A stretch of DNA of 64,000 bases, taken from NCBI GenBank assembly GCA_963693365.1, contig CAVNZM010000012.1:3968001-4032000 (forward strand), written 5' to 3'. The notes under the pieces are model-generated. The model made no database searches. It was not told the DNA's origin and was given only the letters and a program-made list of their open reading frames with translations. The DNA is from Amoebidium appalachense (lineage: Eukaryota; Ichthyosporea). This document shows, one piece after another, positions 26,394 through 49,979 of this stretch; the first letter of the stretch is position 1; each line of letters begins with the position of its first letter. Made by a program: the position numbers and the translations under genes.

Positions 26394-26483
26394 CGGGAAA
26401 GGAGTTTTCCGCGTTAAGTTGTACTTAGAGTTTTAAGTTGTTTAAAAGCCCACGTTTCGCATCAACACCCCAGCAAAGAAAAG

Positions 26484-38301
<11,818 letters not shown>

Positions 38302-38821
38302 ATTTCCTAAATCCGATAGGAAAATTTGGGATTCATAAGTCCGATTAGGATAACCTGGGAATCATGCATGATTTGGGTTAGCTTGGGGTTATGCATGTTT
38401 TGCACCTGCACACTCGCACACACGTACACACGCACATCGGGAATCATCAGGGAACATATGCTTGAAGCACACACACACACACTTAAAGGTCACAACTTGA
38501 ACACTCGTACACGTATTCAAGCACGTCCTAACCAGCTACAAAACAAGAACGATACCCTCTCTCAATGTGTACACCGGTGGTTGGGCACATTTATCCACAA
38601 GCGACATGAACGACATTCGTTCCTTATGTTCCCCTGTTTTGCTTATTTTATTTTCCCGTTCTTCAGAATCTGGCATAACTTGTGGTTGCACCGTGAGTGG
38701 ATAGATCTCGAACTGTGTGCCATAGAGGAGGGACGGGACTAATTGTGGCTGTGCCGGCATGGCCCGCTGGTCGGACCATAAATTTCATAGACCCCATTCA
38801 ACAGTATGAACTCTCTCACAA

Positions 38822-38864
<43 letters not shown>

Positions 38865-39001
38865 TTGCACCGTGAGTGGATAGATCTCGAACTGTGTGCC
38901 ATAGAGGAGGGACGGGACTAATTGTGGCTGTGCCGGCATGGCCCGCTGGTCGGACCATAAATTTCATAGACCCCATTCAACAGTATGAACTCTCTCACAA
39001 C

Positions 39002-39039
<38 letters not shown>

Positions 39040-40159
39040 ACATATAACAATTTTAAACCCCCCCCCCCCCCCCCCCCCCGTTTTCCTCCCCACAGCAAAC
39101 CACCAGTACCACCAGTACCACCACCCAGATCTCACACTCCACACACACAAACACACATGCGCACATACACACACATAAACAAACAAACAAAGGAACGAAC
39201 ATGTACACATTACATATGTTTGTACAAACACACACACATTTATGTACACACTTACACACGCAAATTGTCACCGGTTGCAGATACACATAAAAACAGACCC
39301 CCATTACCTACTTACCCTCCCATGTGTGCGCACAGTCAAGCTCACCCTTAGCATTGCATGCGATGACGCTTTGCTCACAACTTCGTCACGGTGGGGGTTT
39401 ATGAATGTATGTATGGGTCCGGACATGCAATTTCACACACAACTTGCCCCTCAATCGCACATGCACACAGTACTCTTCTATAGCTGCCTGCCTCTTCTGC
39501 GTGTGACTGCCAACCGGTGGCAAATTCACAATTTTTCACTCGCTCGCATTTACAAAAGTCACCCTACATGTGCTTGTTTGTATAGCTCTGCACGACGAAT
39601 AATCATGGCGAATTGGGTGAACCATTGACATAACCGTTCCAAAGAACTTGATAACGTGGGGATCCCCTAACTTCAGCAATCTTTCGAGTTCATATGCAAC
39701 CAGTGTTATGATTAGACACTAATAGAAAGAGCACCTTGGTACACAAACCACATCCGATGCTGAGTATTGGAAACCCCCCAAAAAAGAAAAAAAACAGGAA
39801 GCTGCTACTGCAACCCACTAGCCACTCACACAATGTTAGAGCAACTGCAACAACTCAATGCACCAATGAAGTAAATGTACCTAAACGGCAACAACTTGTG
39901 AATCGGCTGTCGAGTTTAGTTCATAACAAAAACCCACACCTCGATTATGCATGATTGCAGAACAGAGCCATCCGTCATCCGGCACAAACCATAGGGAGGG
40001 AAGGAGAGAGGGGGGGGGGGGGAGGGGGTTGCCATGTAGTGCTTGTGCCTACAACACGTTACAGAAAAAGACTAACTAAAACACGAGTCCAACACCAAAT
40101 CTTCTAAACACTTCTAATAGCTTAAAAAAAATCGGAGGAGGGGAGATGAAAAAAACCCC
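38302..40159. other. Intergenic DNA between convergent CCT2 and MFS genes
   Basis: No gene is supported. It contains the 179-bp tandem duplication and a poly(C) tract at 39059-39079. The unique stretches at 38302-38680 and 39340-40150 would be 3' flanks or UTRs of the two convergent genes. Confidence 0.6.
38684..39035 (+). repeat. Tandem duplication, 179-bp period, with (TA)n
   Basis: A 142-base unit beginning GGTTGCACCGTGAGTGGATA at 38684 is repeated without visible differences at 38863. Each copy is followed by a (TA)n run. Identity implies a recent event. Confidence 0.95.
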
Positions 40160-40757
40160 CTATTGCTGATATTCCTGGTGGCCCATAATAGGCTCAGGGA
40201 ACGCCAGGGGTGCCCTATCTCCAATACTCGAAGCCCTACGTTTAGCCTCGATCCTTTCCTCCCTCGTAACGAGCGGCAAAAGCAAAATCAAAGGACACCA
40301 CGCGATAAACTGAATAAGCGCGGTGCACACAAACGACATTTCGAACCCATAATTATCGACCAATAGGCCGCCAACGACGGCGGATCCCGACCAACCAAAA
40401 GCGGCGACGCTGTCAATGGAATTCCACTTCCCGCGCGATTTCACGGAGGCGTAGTCCATGAGAATGGAGCGGTTAAGGGGCACCACGCAGTTGATTAAGG
40501 CCGATCGGATAATGTAGATTGCGCACAGCCAATAGGGTTGAGCGATCCAGGCGTCAGGGAAGTAGGCCATGACGGCGAGGAGAGACACACCCACGAGCTT
40601 GAACACTAGCGCCACCTGGTGGGGTTTACAAGGTTAAAAAGTTAAAATATCGAATTCAGATATTGGGAAAGACGAAAGTTAGAGGAAGAATGGAAAGTTA
40701 AAGTAAACAAGATTCAGCCATATTAATCATCAACTTAATAGTATCTATCTTTAACAA

Positions 40758-40809
<52 letters not shown>

Positions 40810-41162
40810 ATCCCTGTCCTTCCTCCTCAACCTCATCTTTTCTCTTTTTTCTTTTTTCTTTCCTTTTACTTTCTCCCCTTCTCTTCCTTCTTCAATGGAA
40901 TTGGGCGTTGCAAAGTCTCTTCAGAGTTTCAGCCGACACACACCATATCACACGCCGCCTTTGGCACAAGAAGCTCACCAATAAAGGAGGGGATGCATCC
41001 CACCAACTTATGCACTGGCCCATAGAAACACAACAAAAATAGCCATGTACGGTAGTGGTGCTGAACACGAATGATGGTGGTTCGTGGCTGATTCTTCCTT
41101 TCTTTTATTTTTCTTCATTTCGTCTTTAGTCAATTTCAATTTTAATCCTTTTTTTTTTTTTT

Positions 41163-41234
<72 letters not shown>

Positions 41235-41440
41235 GGCACATCGTCATTACCTCCACACGACCAAAGGTGAGAGAGAGCTTCTGAGCCGTCAGACTGAAAA
41301 GGACCTCCGTGACTGGATCCAAAACGAAGACAATGTTGACCGTGGTGGGGGGCAGCTTGAGTACTTCGGCAAAGTAGATGGGGAAGAACTTGATCGTCAT
41401 GCCTGGGGGAGGAAGGGGGGAGGAGGGTTGGTGGGTGGGT

Positions 41441-41496
<56 letters not shown>

Positions 41497-44400
41497 GGGG
41501 AATTTGAATGTGGAACACGGTACGAAGTACGCATACACGATGAGAAGCATGGTACAGGACACATACAAAGGCAAACATTCAAGTATGCAACATCAACCAT
41601 GCGCACAGTATGCGTCATAAGCAGAGCCCATCCTCAGGGAGGGCCCGGGGGGACAAGGGGGATTAGGGGCATCCCGTTTCTTCTTCTTTTTTTTTTTTTT
41701 GTGACTTTTTTTTCCCCACTTAAGGATAAACAGGAAAGCGGGGGGGGGAAAGGAGAAGGACGGAGTAAAGAAGGTAGAAGAAAGAAGAGAAGAGGGGGGG
41801 GGGGGGGGGAGGGGGAGGAGGAGGGAAAGGAGGGAAAGGAGGGAAAGGAGGGAAAGAAGGGAAAGGATGGGAGGGGAGGAGGGAAACGAGGGAAAGATGA
41901 GAAGAGAGGGGAGGGGTAGGGGGAGGGAAAGGAAGGGAGAGTAAGGGGGGTAATACAGGAGGAAGTCGGAGAAGAAGAAGGGGGGGGGGAGCCGGGGGGG
42001 GGGGGGGGGTCTGTGTGTGTGTGTGTGTGTGTGTGTGTTTGGGGAGGGGGGAAGGGGGGAAGGGGGGAGGGGGGAGGGAGTGGGGTTGGGTTTATGTGTA
42101 AGTTAACCGTCATTTCAAGCTTCAAGTTCAGAGCTTATGCAGTGAACGAATGGGTGGCTTTTCGGTACCCCGGGGGGGAAGGGGGGGGGGGTTTGAATGC
42201 GTCAAAAAGTACGAAGTACACAAGAACAAACGGATAACACGATGCAGAATGCAAGCCATACATAAAGAGTATGCATAATAAGCAGAGCCCATCTTCAGGG
42301 GGGCCCCGGGGGAGGGGAGGGGGGAGGGGCGGGAAGGGGGGAAGAAGGGAGGGGGGGGGGGGGGGGGTTTGAATGCGGAGCACGGTACGAAGTACGCATA
42401 CACGACGAGAAGCATGGTGCAGGACACATGCAAAGGCAAACATTCAAGTATGCAACATCAGCCATGTGCACAGTATGCGTCATAAGCAGAGCCCATCCTC
42501 AGGGAGGACCCAAGTCATCAATTGCGTCTGAGTTTCGACCACTTAGCCCGTGTATATACGACACTCCAACTCAGACAGCACCATCAACTGAACTTGGGCA
42601 GGTCAACCCGTCTTGATCAAAGACGAGCAGGGTTGCCTATGCAAGCAAGGTGAGCAAAACGGTGAAGATGTGTGTGCAAACTAATGCAGTGCAGTGAAAA
42701 ATGTGTATGTGCTTACCACAAAGTGGTCTGTCCTGAAAGGACACCTCTGAAAGAAGACTGGGGGGGTTTGAATGCGGAACACGGTACGAAGTACGCATAC
42801 ACGACGAGAAGAATGGTGCAGGACACATGCAAAGGCAAACATTCAAGTATGCAACATCAGCCATGTGCACAGCATGCGTTATAAGCAGAGCCCATCCTCA
42901 GGGAGGACCCAAGTCATCAATTGCGTCTGAGTTTCGACCCCTTAGCCCTCGTATATACGACACTCCAACTCAGACAGCAGCATCAACTGAACTTGGGCGG
43001 GTCAACCCGTCTTGATCAAAGACGAGCAGGGTTGCCTATGCAAGCAAGGTGAGCAAAACGGTGAAGATGTGTGTGCAAACTAATGCAGTGCAGCGAAAAA
43101 TGCGTATGTGCTTACAGATCCACGACACAGAGCAACCATGCCCGGTTGCATGGAAGTAAAGCGGTCTCCACACAGTAGTGTGTTTTTTGTCCTGAAAGGA
43201 CACCTCTGAAAGAAGACTGGGGGGGTTTGAATGCGGAACACGGTACGAAGTACGCATACACGACGAGAAGCATGGTGCAGGACACATGCAAAGGCAAGGG
43301 GGTGGGGGGGGGGGGGGGGGGACAGGCTCCAAAAAACTCACCAGAAGCCAAACCAAACAGCACATCAGACAAGCAGACGATGTAAGGGACCATCCACACC
43401 CTCAGAAACGAGAAACATTTTGCCTTCGTTTTCTCTGCCTCCTCGTAGCGCAGTGCAACTAGTGCTTCCTCTTCGTCTTCAGCGTTGCTCTGTGTGGCAG
43501 TGGTTGACCCGTCCTGCCTGTTTGCGTTTCCTTCCAGCAGGCCCTGTGTGTGAATGCGTTTTGTAATGTTTAGTGTATGGTGAGAGGTTTTGTGTGTGAA
43601 TGGGTGTTATAATGGTTAAGTGTTATCCCCTAAGAAAGTTTTGTGTGTGGATGGGTTTTATAATGGTTAGTGTTATCTCCTAAGGAGGTTGTGTGTGAAG
43701 GGTTTAGTATGGTTTTATCATGGTTAGTGTATTGTAAAGGGTATTGTGTGTGAAGGGTTTAGTATGGTTTTATCATGGTTAGTGTATTGTAAAGGGTATT
43801 GTGTGTGAAGGGTTTAGTATGGTTTTATCATGGTTAGTGTATTGTAAAGGGTATTGTGTGTGAAGGGTTTAGTATGGTTTTATCATGGTTAGTGTATTGT
43901 AAAGGGTATTGTGTGTGAAGGGTTTAGTATGGTTTTATCATGGTTAGTGTATTGTAAAGGGTATTGTGTGTGAAGGGTTTAGTATGGTTTTATCATGGTT
44001 AGTGTATTGTAAAGGGTATTGTGTGTGAAGGGTTTAGTATGGTTTTATCATGGTTAGTGTATTGTAAAGGGTATTGTGTGTGAAGAATTTTGATAATATG
44101 ACGACAACACACGGAAGCAAAAAAGGAAACAAAAAGCACAAAAAAAATGGAGGTGCGGGGTATCGATCCCCGTGCCTCTCGCATGCTAAGCGAGCGCTCT
44201 ACCATCTGAGCTACACCCCCTTTGTGACGGCACGTTGTCTCTGTCGGAATCTCTCAATGATGACGTAATCAATTTTAAGAGCGTCATAATCACAACATCG
44301 ATGTCGTAACTGATACTCGATAGTTGGGGCCGTTATGATGGTGCAGCGATTAGATTTTACCATACCATAATTGATCGTTTTAGGTACGCCATACATGGTG

Positions 44401-44707
44401 AAAAATTACGTCACTACTACGTCACGATCGAGAAGCGTCAACATAGTCGTTAAAGATAGTGTATATCCTCCTTGTTTAGAGGCTCTGTGATTGGGTAAGT
44501 GTACGTGTGACGTGATGTGATTGTCCTTTTATGAAGTCGTGCGTGTAGGTACAAGGATTAGTTGTGTTGTGTTGCATGCGTGTTTCTCTCTAGAAGGTTT
44601 TGTGTGTGGGGTGAGCGATAAGTTGTATATGTGCGGTGTGTGGCTCTCCTTCGAGTAGGATCTGTGCGTGGGGCTAAATAGGGTGTACGTAAATGTCTAT
44701 GTCCATG

Positions 44708-44792
<85 letters not shown>

Positions 44793-45166
44793 CTAGAAAA
44801 AATATGTGTGAGATAACAGGTAAGTTGTGTACATGTGTGGTTTCTACTAGAAACAAGATTCTGTGGGTGGGATTACACAGAGTAGTTGTGTACTGTGTCT
44901 CCTTCTAGAAGGCACAACCAAAATTACTAATGGTGGAGCAGCCTCCTCCCCCCTCCTCTTCCCCCCCCCCCCCCAAAAAAAAAAAAAAAAAAAAAAAAAA
45001 CACCCCCCCACCTCCCCCCCACACCCACCCACCTCCCAAGCCATTGACACGCAGTCCCTCCTCCCAGCACATCAGATCAGCCCCCCTCCCCCCCATCCCC
45101 ACCCCCACCCCACCCACCCAACCACACACACAAACACATCCCTCCATTCACGCAAACCCACTTCCA

Positions 45167-45213
<47 letters not shown>

Positions 45214-45354
45214 CCCCCCCACCTTCCCCCCGGCCGGGGGGGCACTTCCCTTTCATAAGATTCGAACACATGCAAAAACACAAGAGGTCGGAATGAAGAG
45301 AGGAACGGTTGCGACCGAAGAGCACGGGGATTTGATGCTTACACACTTACACAC

Positions 45355-45387
<33 letters not shown>

Positions 45388-45750
45388 CACACACACGCAC
45401 ATAAACACACACCTGTGCTTCAGCACCCAGGGTCTTATCGTCATTGAAGAAAAACAGTGCGCCAATAGACACCACATGGAGTGCGATACCAACAATGAAA
45501 ATGATAGTCATCTGACGCATTCCCCAATCATCCCCCAGGAAGTAGAAAAGAGCAACGTTGGTTACAGGCCCAGATGCCAAGGCTGCAATGCTGATGACGT
45601 AGCTGTATGGTGTGTTTTTAGAAATAGTGAGTATGGAGGATATGTCATCATGTCAGCTCTCTCGCTCTCGCTTTTGCTCTCTCTCTCTTCCTTTCTCTCT
45701 CTCTCTCTGTCTCTCCGGCTGTCTGACTATATGTCTGTCACACACACGCA

Positions 45751-45783
<33 letters not shown>

Positions 45784-46643
45784 TGTGTGTTGTCTGTCTG
45801 TCTGTCTCTGTCTCTCCCTCTTCCTCCCCCCCCCCTCTCTTTCTGGTGTCTGTCAGTCTCTTTATCTCCCTCTCTCTCTCTCTCTCCCTCTCTCATTCTG
45901 TGGGGTCTCTAATTGTCTGTCTGCCTGTCTCGCTCTCTCTCTCTCTCTCCCCCCCCCCCCTCTCCCCCCCCTCCCCCCTCCCCCCCTCCCCCCAAAGCCC
46001 CCCTCCCTCTTACTCTCTCTCTCGCGCGGTCTGCATATCTATCTGCCTATCTGTCCCTCCCTCCCCCCTCCCTGCCACCCCCTCACACACACTTTTTCTC
46101 TCTCTTTCTCTCTCGTATTTGCATAAGTCGGGCGTGAGGAGGAGAGTTTGGGGCGGAAAAGGGTATTGGTAATTATTCAATGACTTAGCTTTCCCTCACA
46201 TGCTTGCATTTTCTGTGCGGAGGCGGTGATGGGGGGGGGGGGGGGGGGAGGGGGGGGGGGGGGGCAAAAATCCCATGTGGGAGAGAAGGGTAGAGAGGCA
46301 TCTATATCATTCATTTTCCTTCCAAAGTATCCGAGAGGGGGGGCGGAGGGGGAGTGGCGGGGGGAGGGGAGGGTGCCGGGGAGTTGGGGGGAGGGGGGGG
46401 GGGAAGGGAGGGAGGCAGAGTGAAGATATGGAGAGGTAGGGAGGGAGGGAGGGAGAGGGGAGGGAGGGAGAGGGAAAGAGGGAAGGAGAGGGGGGGGGGG
46501 GGGGGGGGGGGGGAGGGAGGGGGGGGGGGAGCGAGAGATATGGAGAAGGAAGAGAGAAGAGGGGGCGAGCGGGGGGAGAAAGCGAAAGAGACAGAGGTGG
46601 GGGGGGGGGGAGAAAGATATATATATATATATATATATGTATG

Positions 46644-46725
<82 letters not shown>

Positions 46726-47771
46726 GACTGGGAGGGAAGGGCAGAGGAAGGCGCAGAGTAGAAAGTGACCAATACCGTAAAGTTTCATATTTTGAGCGAC
46801 TACCGGCAGGGACAGAGTCGGCATAGATGGCAAACAGGGGGGGACCAAGCACCCCAGTAGACACCAAACACAGCCAACCCCACCGTGAGAACGATGTAGT
46901 TCTGCTGCCATGTTGGGAATGGCTGGCACAGACCGAGGATGGTCAAAGCGACACTCACGAGACCAATGACACCGCTCCATCTCAGAACGGTGTCACGGCG
47001 GGACCGGTCGGCAAGAATACCTGTTAGGAAAAAAAGACCTTTGTATTATTTCATGTGTACATTTGTTATAACTAGAAACGGTGCAGGACGGGTGATGTGC
47101 CATGTTTTTTTCCCAAAAAAAGGAGGGGGGGAGGGGGGAGGGGGGAGGGAAGGGGAGGCCCGATAAAGCGACATGGAAGGGATGGACGGAAGGTGTTAAA
47201 ATTGACAAAAAATATTCTTTGATGTCAACAAGCATCTCGCTCCCCTCCCAATCTCCCCGCTCCCTCCCCCCCCCACTCCCCCCCCCCCCCCCCCCCCCCC
47301 GCGCGCCCCCCCGTCCTCCCCACCTGCCTGTCACCATGCACCCACCCACACACGAAAACGTTCATCTTTTCTATCCTGGTTCCCTTCAGCACCAACTCCT
47401 CAGCCCTTGATGCTCAGCAGTTCCCCTCCTCTCCTGCGTCGCTCCAATCTCTCCCTCGCCCCTCCCCCCGTCCCTCCCCCCTCCCCCCCTCCCCCCCCTC
47501 CCCCTTCGCCCGCCCTGCCCTACCACCACCACCACACCACCCCACAAAGCCACCACCACCACACATGCAAACACGTCATACCAGCAGGAATGGCAGCGAT
47601 CGCCTGTGCCGTTCCCTGTATGCCCTCAGCATACCCTGCGTGCTTGTTGTCCCCACACAGCTTGTACAGGTAAGGGCCAAGCACGGCATAGTTCCACATG
47701 CCCATGGCCAAGCCATCAAGCAGGGTGAAGTAGTTGGTCAGCGCAACATTGTGGTTTGTCTCTTTGCCCAT
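40160..47771 (-). CDS. Major facilitator superfamily transporter, one frameshift
   Basis: Six exons on the minus strand: 47771-47582, 47020-46776, 45602-45413, 43543-43342, 41402-41251 and 40615-40160. All have GT-AG borders and joining phases, for about 477 aa. Family hallmarks are hydrophobic helices throughout and motif A (GILADRSRR) after the second helix, at the start of exon 2. A Glu-rich cytoplasmic loop lies mid-protein (DEEEALVALRYEEAEK), and a second helix bundle ends in a basic cytosolic tail. The substrate is unknown. Exon 2 reads through FAIYADSVPAGSRSKYE only if one base is removed from the C7 run at 46837-46843. Exon length and phase independently require exactly one extra base, so a homopolymer sequencing error is likelier than inactivation. 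Intron 4 (43341-41403) holds five copies of the poly(C)-tailed repeat, and intron 3 (45412-43544) a tRNA gene. Confidence 0.88.
41149..41233. repeat. Poly(T)-poly(G) composite (poly(C)-poly(A) on the gene strand)
   Basis: About 24 T then 60 G, just after the exon 5 donor of the MFS gene on the minus strand. It is the longest member of the recurrent (C)n(A)n class. Confidence 0.95.
41434..41645 (-). repeat. Poly(C)-tailed repeat (MFS intron 4), tail at splice site
   Basis: Minus-strand copy with end TTCGTACCGTGTTCCACATT, then CAAATT and a poly(C) of about 50 bases. About 35 C-rich bases later comes the acceptor of MFS exon 5 at 41402. The body includes CAGAGCCCATCC on the plus strand (the core). 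Confidence 0.85.
42182..42304 (-). repeat. Poly(C)-tailed repeat, short subtype (MFS intron 4)
   Basis: Its minus-strand sequence is almost identical to the plus-strand copies at 29041 and 55060 (core plus GACGCATTCAAA). It belongs to the same subfamily as those rather than to its neighbours. Confidence 0.9.
42347..42767 (-). repeat. Poly(C)-tailed repeat, long subtype copy 1 (MFS intron 4)
   Basis: Full minus-strand element: a GTAAGCACATAC region, the GTCTTTGATCAAGAC palindrome, A-box-like TCTGAGTTGGAG and B-box-like GGTCGAAACTC, the core GATGGGCTCTGCTTATGA, and the end CGCATTCAAAC plus poly(C). It is tandem with the next copy, about 401 bases away. Confidence 0.9.
42762..43225 (-). repeat. 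Poly(C)-tailed repeat, long subtype copy 2 (MFS intron 4)
   Basis: Nearly identical to copy 1 but with an extra segment of about 57 bases near its 5' end (43117-43190), just upstream of the shared GTAAGCACATAC. Its C tail is only about seven bases long. Confidence 0.9.
43219..43320 (-). repeat. Poly(C)-tailed repeat, 3' fragment (MFS intron 4)
   Basis: Only the last 72 bases of the long subtype are present, cut at a CTTGCCTTTGCATG boundary. It starts about 45 bases after the exon 4 donor, separated by a poly(C) tract on the gene strand. Confidence 0.85.
43560..44095 (-). repeat. 55-bp minisatellite in MFS intron 3
   Basis: Seven near-identical 55-bp units start GGTTTAGTATGGTTTTATCA at 43701, 43756, 43811, 43866, 43921, 43976 and 44031. 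Two or three diverged units precede them (43560-43700). The array ends about 45 bases from the tRNA gene terminator. Confidence 0.95.
44141..44147 (-). terminator. Pol III terminator (T7) of tRNA-Ala
   Basis: Seven T residues on the minus strand begin at the first base after the discriminator A of the tRNA gene, a normal RNA polymerase III terminator with no trailer. Confidence 0.9.
44148..44220 (-). tRNA. tRNA-Ala (anticodon AGC)
   Basis: A 73-base cloverleaf without intron. The acceptor GGGGGUG pairs with CACCUCC and carries the G3-U70 wobble that identifies alanine tRNA; the discriminator is A. The D arm is GCUC/GAGC, the anticodon arm CUCGC-UUAGCAU-GCGAG, and the T arm CGGGG-AUCGAUA-CCCCG. 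AGC reads GCU and, after inosine modification, GCC and GCA. It lies inside intron 3 of the MFS gene on the same strand, so both Pol II and Pol III must cross it. Confidence 0.97.
44708..44790. repeat. (GT)n microsatellite in MFS intron 3
   Basis: A pure (GT)n run of about 80 bases on the plus strand. A (C)n(A)n composite follows at 44959-45001 and a poly(C) tract at 45170-45211. Confidence 0.95.
46206..46735. repeat. G-rich, (TA)n and (GA)n tracts in MFS intron 2
   Basis: Poly(G) and GGGA-rich sequence at 46230-46600 is followed by (TA)n at 46617-46680 and (GA)n at 46681-46720, just after the exon 2 donor on the minus strand. Confidence 0.9.
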
Positions 47772-47818
47772 CTTCGAGTGCTTGGATGACCTTTGTCACT
47801 CAGAATGTGGGTGGATTA

Positions 47819-47824
47819 TTTATA
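47819..47824 (-). promoter_or_regulatory. Candidate TATA box of the MFS gene
   Basis: TATAAA on the minus strand lies about 48 bases upstream of the ATG at 47771. The distance leaves a short leader if transcription starts about 30 bases downstream. Confidence 0.5.
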
Positions 47825-48544
47825 GAAGAGATAAACTAGATTGGATGAGATTGGTGACCTACTCCTCAGCCTTGCATCCCGCGTCAAGAACGTGTAAATC
47901 ACAATTAGTTTGAACTGAAAAAAGGCAAATATACCACGTAAACGTCCTTCTGGTATTAAATATCCTGCAAAATGAAGGTTACCGTTCTAACGATGTTTGG
48001 CAACGTTCCCAGCCCTTCACCTTGGAGTGCGTCAAGGCCCGTTTTCATGTTTTCAAGCGCATCATTGATGATTGATGGCGGCGCTAATCTTATTCAAAAC
48101 AAACACAGGGTTAGTCTAAAGTGGCAGACGCCAAAAGTAAATATCACATGAGTTGGGGCATGTGTCATGCGCGGCACGGGCGCCGCACGCCGCGGCGGCG
48201 CAGGCCAAGATATTGGACTGTACTAAAGATTGTGGCTCATCATTCCTGCCCCGTATTTTTGCTGATAGTTGAAACACCAGAAAAAACTGAAAGCGTACGC
48301 ACTACTAGATAGTATATTAGGCCTTCAAACTCTTTGAATATCGAAGGACTGAAACAACCCCTAGTAAGATCGCTGGCCCGGCCTATTATTAGACATTTGT
48401 ATCACGCACCGACAGACTAAGCCATTGGGTCAATATGACCCTAAAAAGTCTCAAGGTGCGCGCTAAGTATTGGCTGATTGATTTCTGCGCAAAACTTGCG
48501 CAAAAAGTATGAGAAAGGATGATGTCCCATGACCCAATCAAAAT
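47825..48544. other. Intergenic DNA, no supported gene
   Basis: Ordinary-composition unique DNA between the MFS promoter and the first LINE fragment. A GC-rich GCCGCACGCCGCGGCGGCGC stretch lies near 48181. No ORF or RNA gene is convincing. The 5' truncation point of the LINE fragment lies somewhere at 48450-48545. Confidence 0.6.
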
Positions 48545-49541
48545 TTGCGAGTCACTTTTAAAGACACACCCCTCCATCCTTCTATTAGACTTACATTTAT
48601 TCGCACTTTTGTCTTCCCGGCATGTGAATATGGTTTACCCCTTCTCGCCGCTTGGATCAAGAAAGAGAGAACTAGAGCGCTTAAACCCTTGGCAAATTTC
48701 CTTGAAGCAGAAGTTGCCTCCTTTCTATCTAACAACTGTTGTAAACCTGGGCCTGTAACGCTCTCGATATATGGTCTGGTCCCAATAGCTGCTAGAGTAT
48801 CCTATCTCGCGCTGAAATTCAATAAGCACATAAGCCGCTTAAAGAAGTATTTGCCCTCCCACCCTCTCTTCTCTATCCGACCTGTCCCCTCCTCACCTCT
48901 CCCCTCTTTCCTCCCCTCTCTCTCCCCTTCTCCCCTGGGCACAAATACAAATAAACCCCGCAATAGTGTGTGTGTGACTTTGGACTGCCACTTACTTATT
49001 AAACATGTACACAATCACAAGATAATCACGCAATATAACAAATGGAAAAAGATACCAAACGACACTAGACCCGATGAAAGCATACACCTTGAAAAACTAA
49101 GCCTTATGTCTCGTTTTATATATACTGACCGCCTCAACCATATTGCCAAATATGGCACTCGCAAGTGTATAACACCTAAATACATATTACCTTCCTGTAG
49201 AACTGGTCTTTCTCTAGCTGATGGTATTATTGATCAATTACCACGCTTTTACTGTACACGTGCTATACAGTGGAGATCTAATAAGTATAAGGTGGCATCA
49301 TTTGCATGCCCAAACAACACACACACACACCAGTTTAACCGGTCATGTATCGCCAAATGTAGTTTGATAGACCACATAATACCGCAACACACACACGTCA
49401 CATTCACAACAGACACCCAGAAAGATAGCCTACCTGTAAATTACAACATCCTTGATTTTATACTAAACACGCGTAACTACGACCTGTTTATTAGATGTAT
49501 TGATTGGCTTGAGAAACACATCACTACAAAATTATAGCGCA

Positions 49542-49610
<69 letters not shown>

Positions 49611-49642
49611 CCAGCTGATACCGAGTGTCCCGAGGGGAGCCC

Positions 49643-49683
<41 letters not shown>

Positions 49684-49880
49684 GGGGAACCCCAACTAAT
49701 TGATTTCTCCTTGTAGTCTTTATGGTGTCTCGTAGAGAAAGTAAACCCTGATATATAGTCACCACCCGACATCTATGTACGTGATCATGATATACCGCTG
49801 AGGGGATATTCCGAGCAAAACCCCCCCCCCCATACCTGAGACTGGTTCTCTTTGCCTCGAGTAAACAGCGTAAACCCCCG
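48545..49880 (+). mobile_element. LINE ORF2 3' fragment, open frame to 49537
   Basis: A 330-residue open frame holds the region after the reverse transcriptase palm of a non-LTR retrotransposon: SIRLTFIRTFVFPACEYGLP-type thumb sequence, then a C-terminal domain ending CIDWLEKHI. The polymerase and endonuclease are missing, so it is 5' truncated. A (CA)n, an AACCAGCTGATACCGAGTG motif, an oligo(A) run (49647-49682) and about 190 more bases are shared with the inverted copy at 23.4-24.15 kb. The oligo(A) is therefore internal to the repeat rather than its terminus. The intact frame suggests recent insertion. Confidence 0.85.
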
Positions 49881-49979
49881 AGTCACTTCGAATTACTTTT
49901 TACGCATCCCATAAATTGTTGGCTTTATAATCTTGTAAATACAAACTTAACCATAACATAAACCCCCTTTTAGCTTTAT

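Noticed and set aside
43701-44090. CRISPR-like array
   Set aside because: Units are contiguous 55-bp repeats without unique spacers, in a eukaryotic intron.
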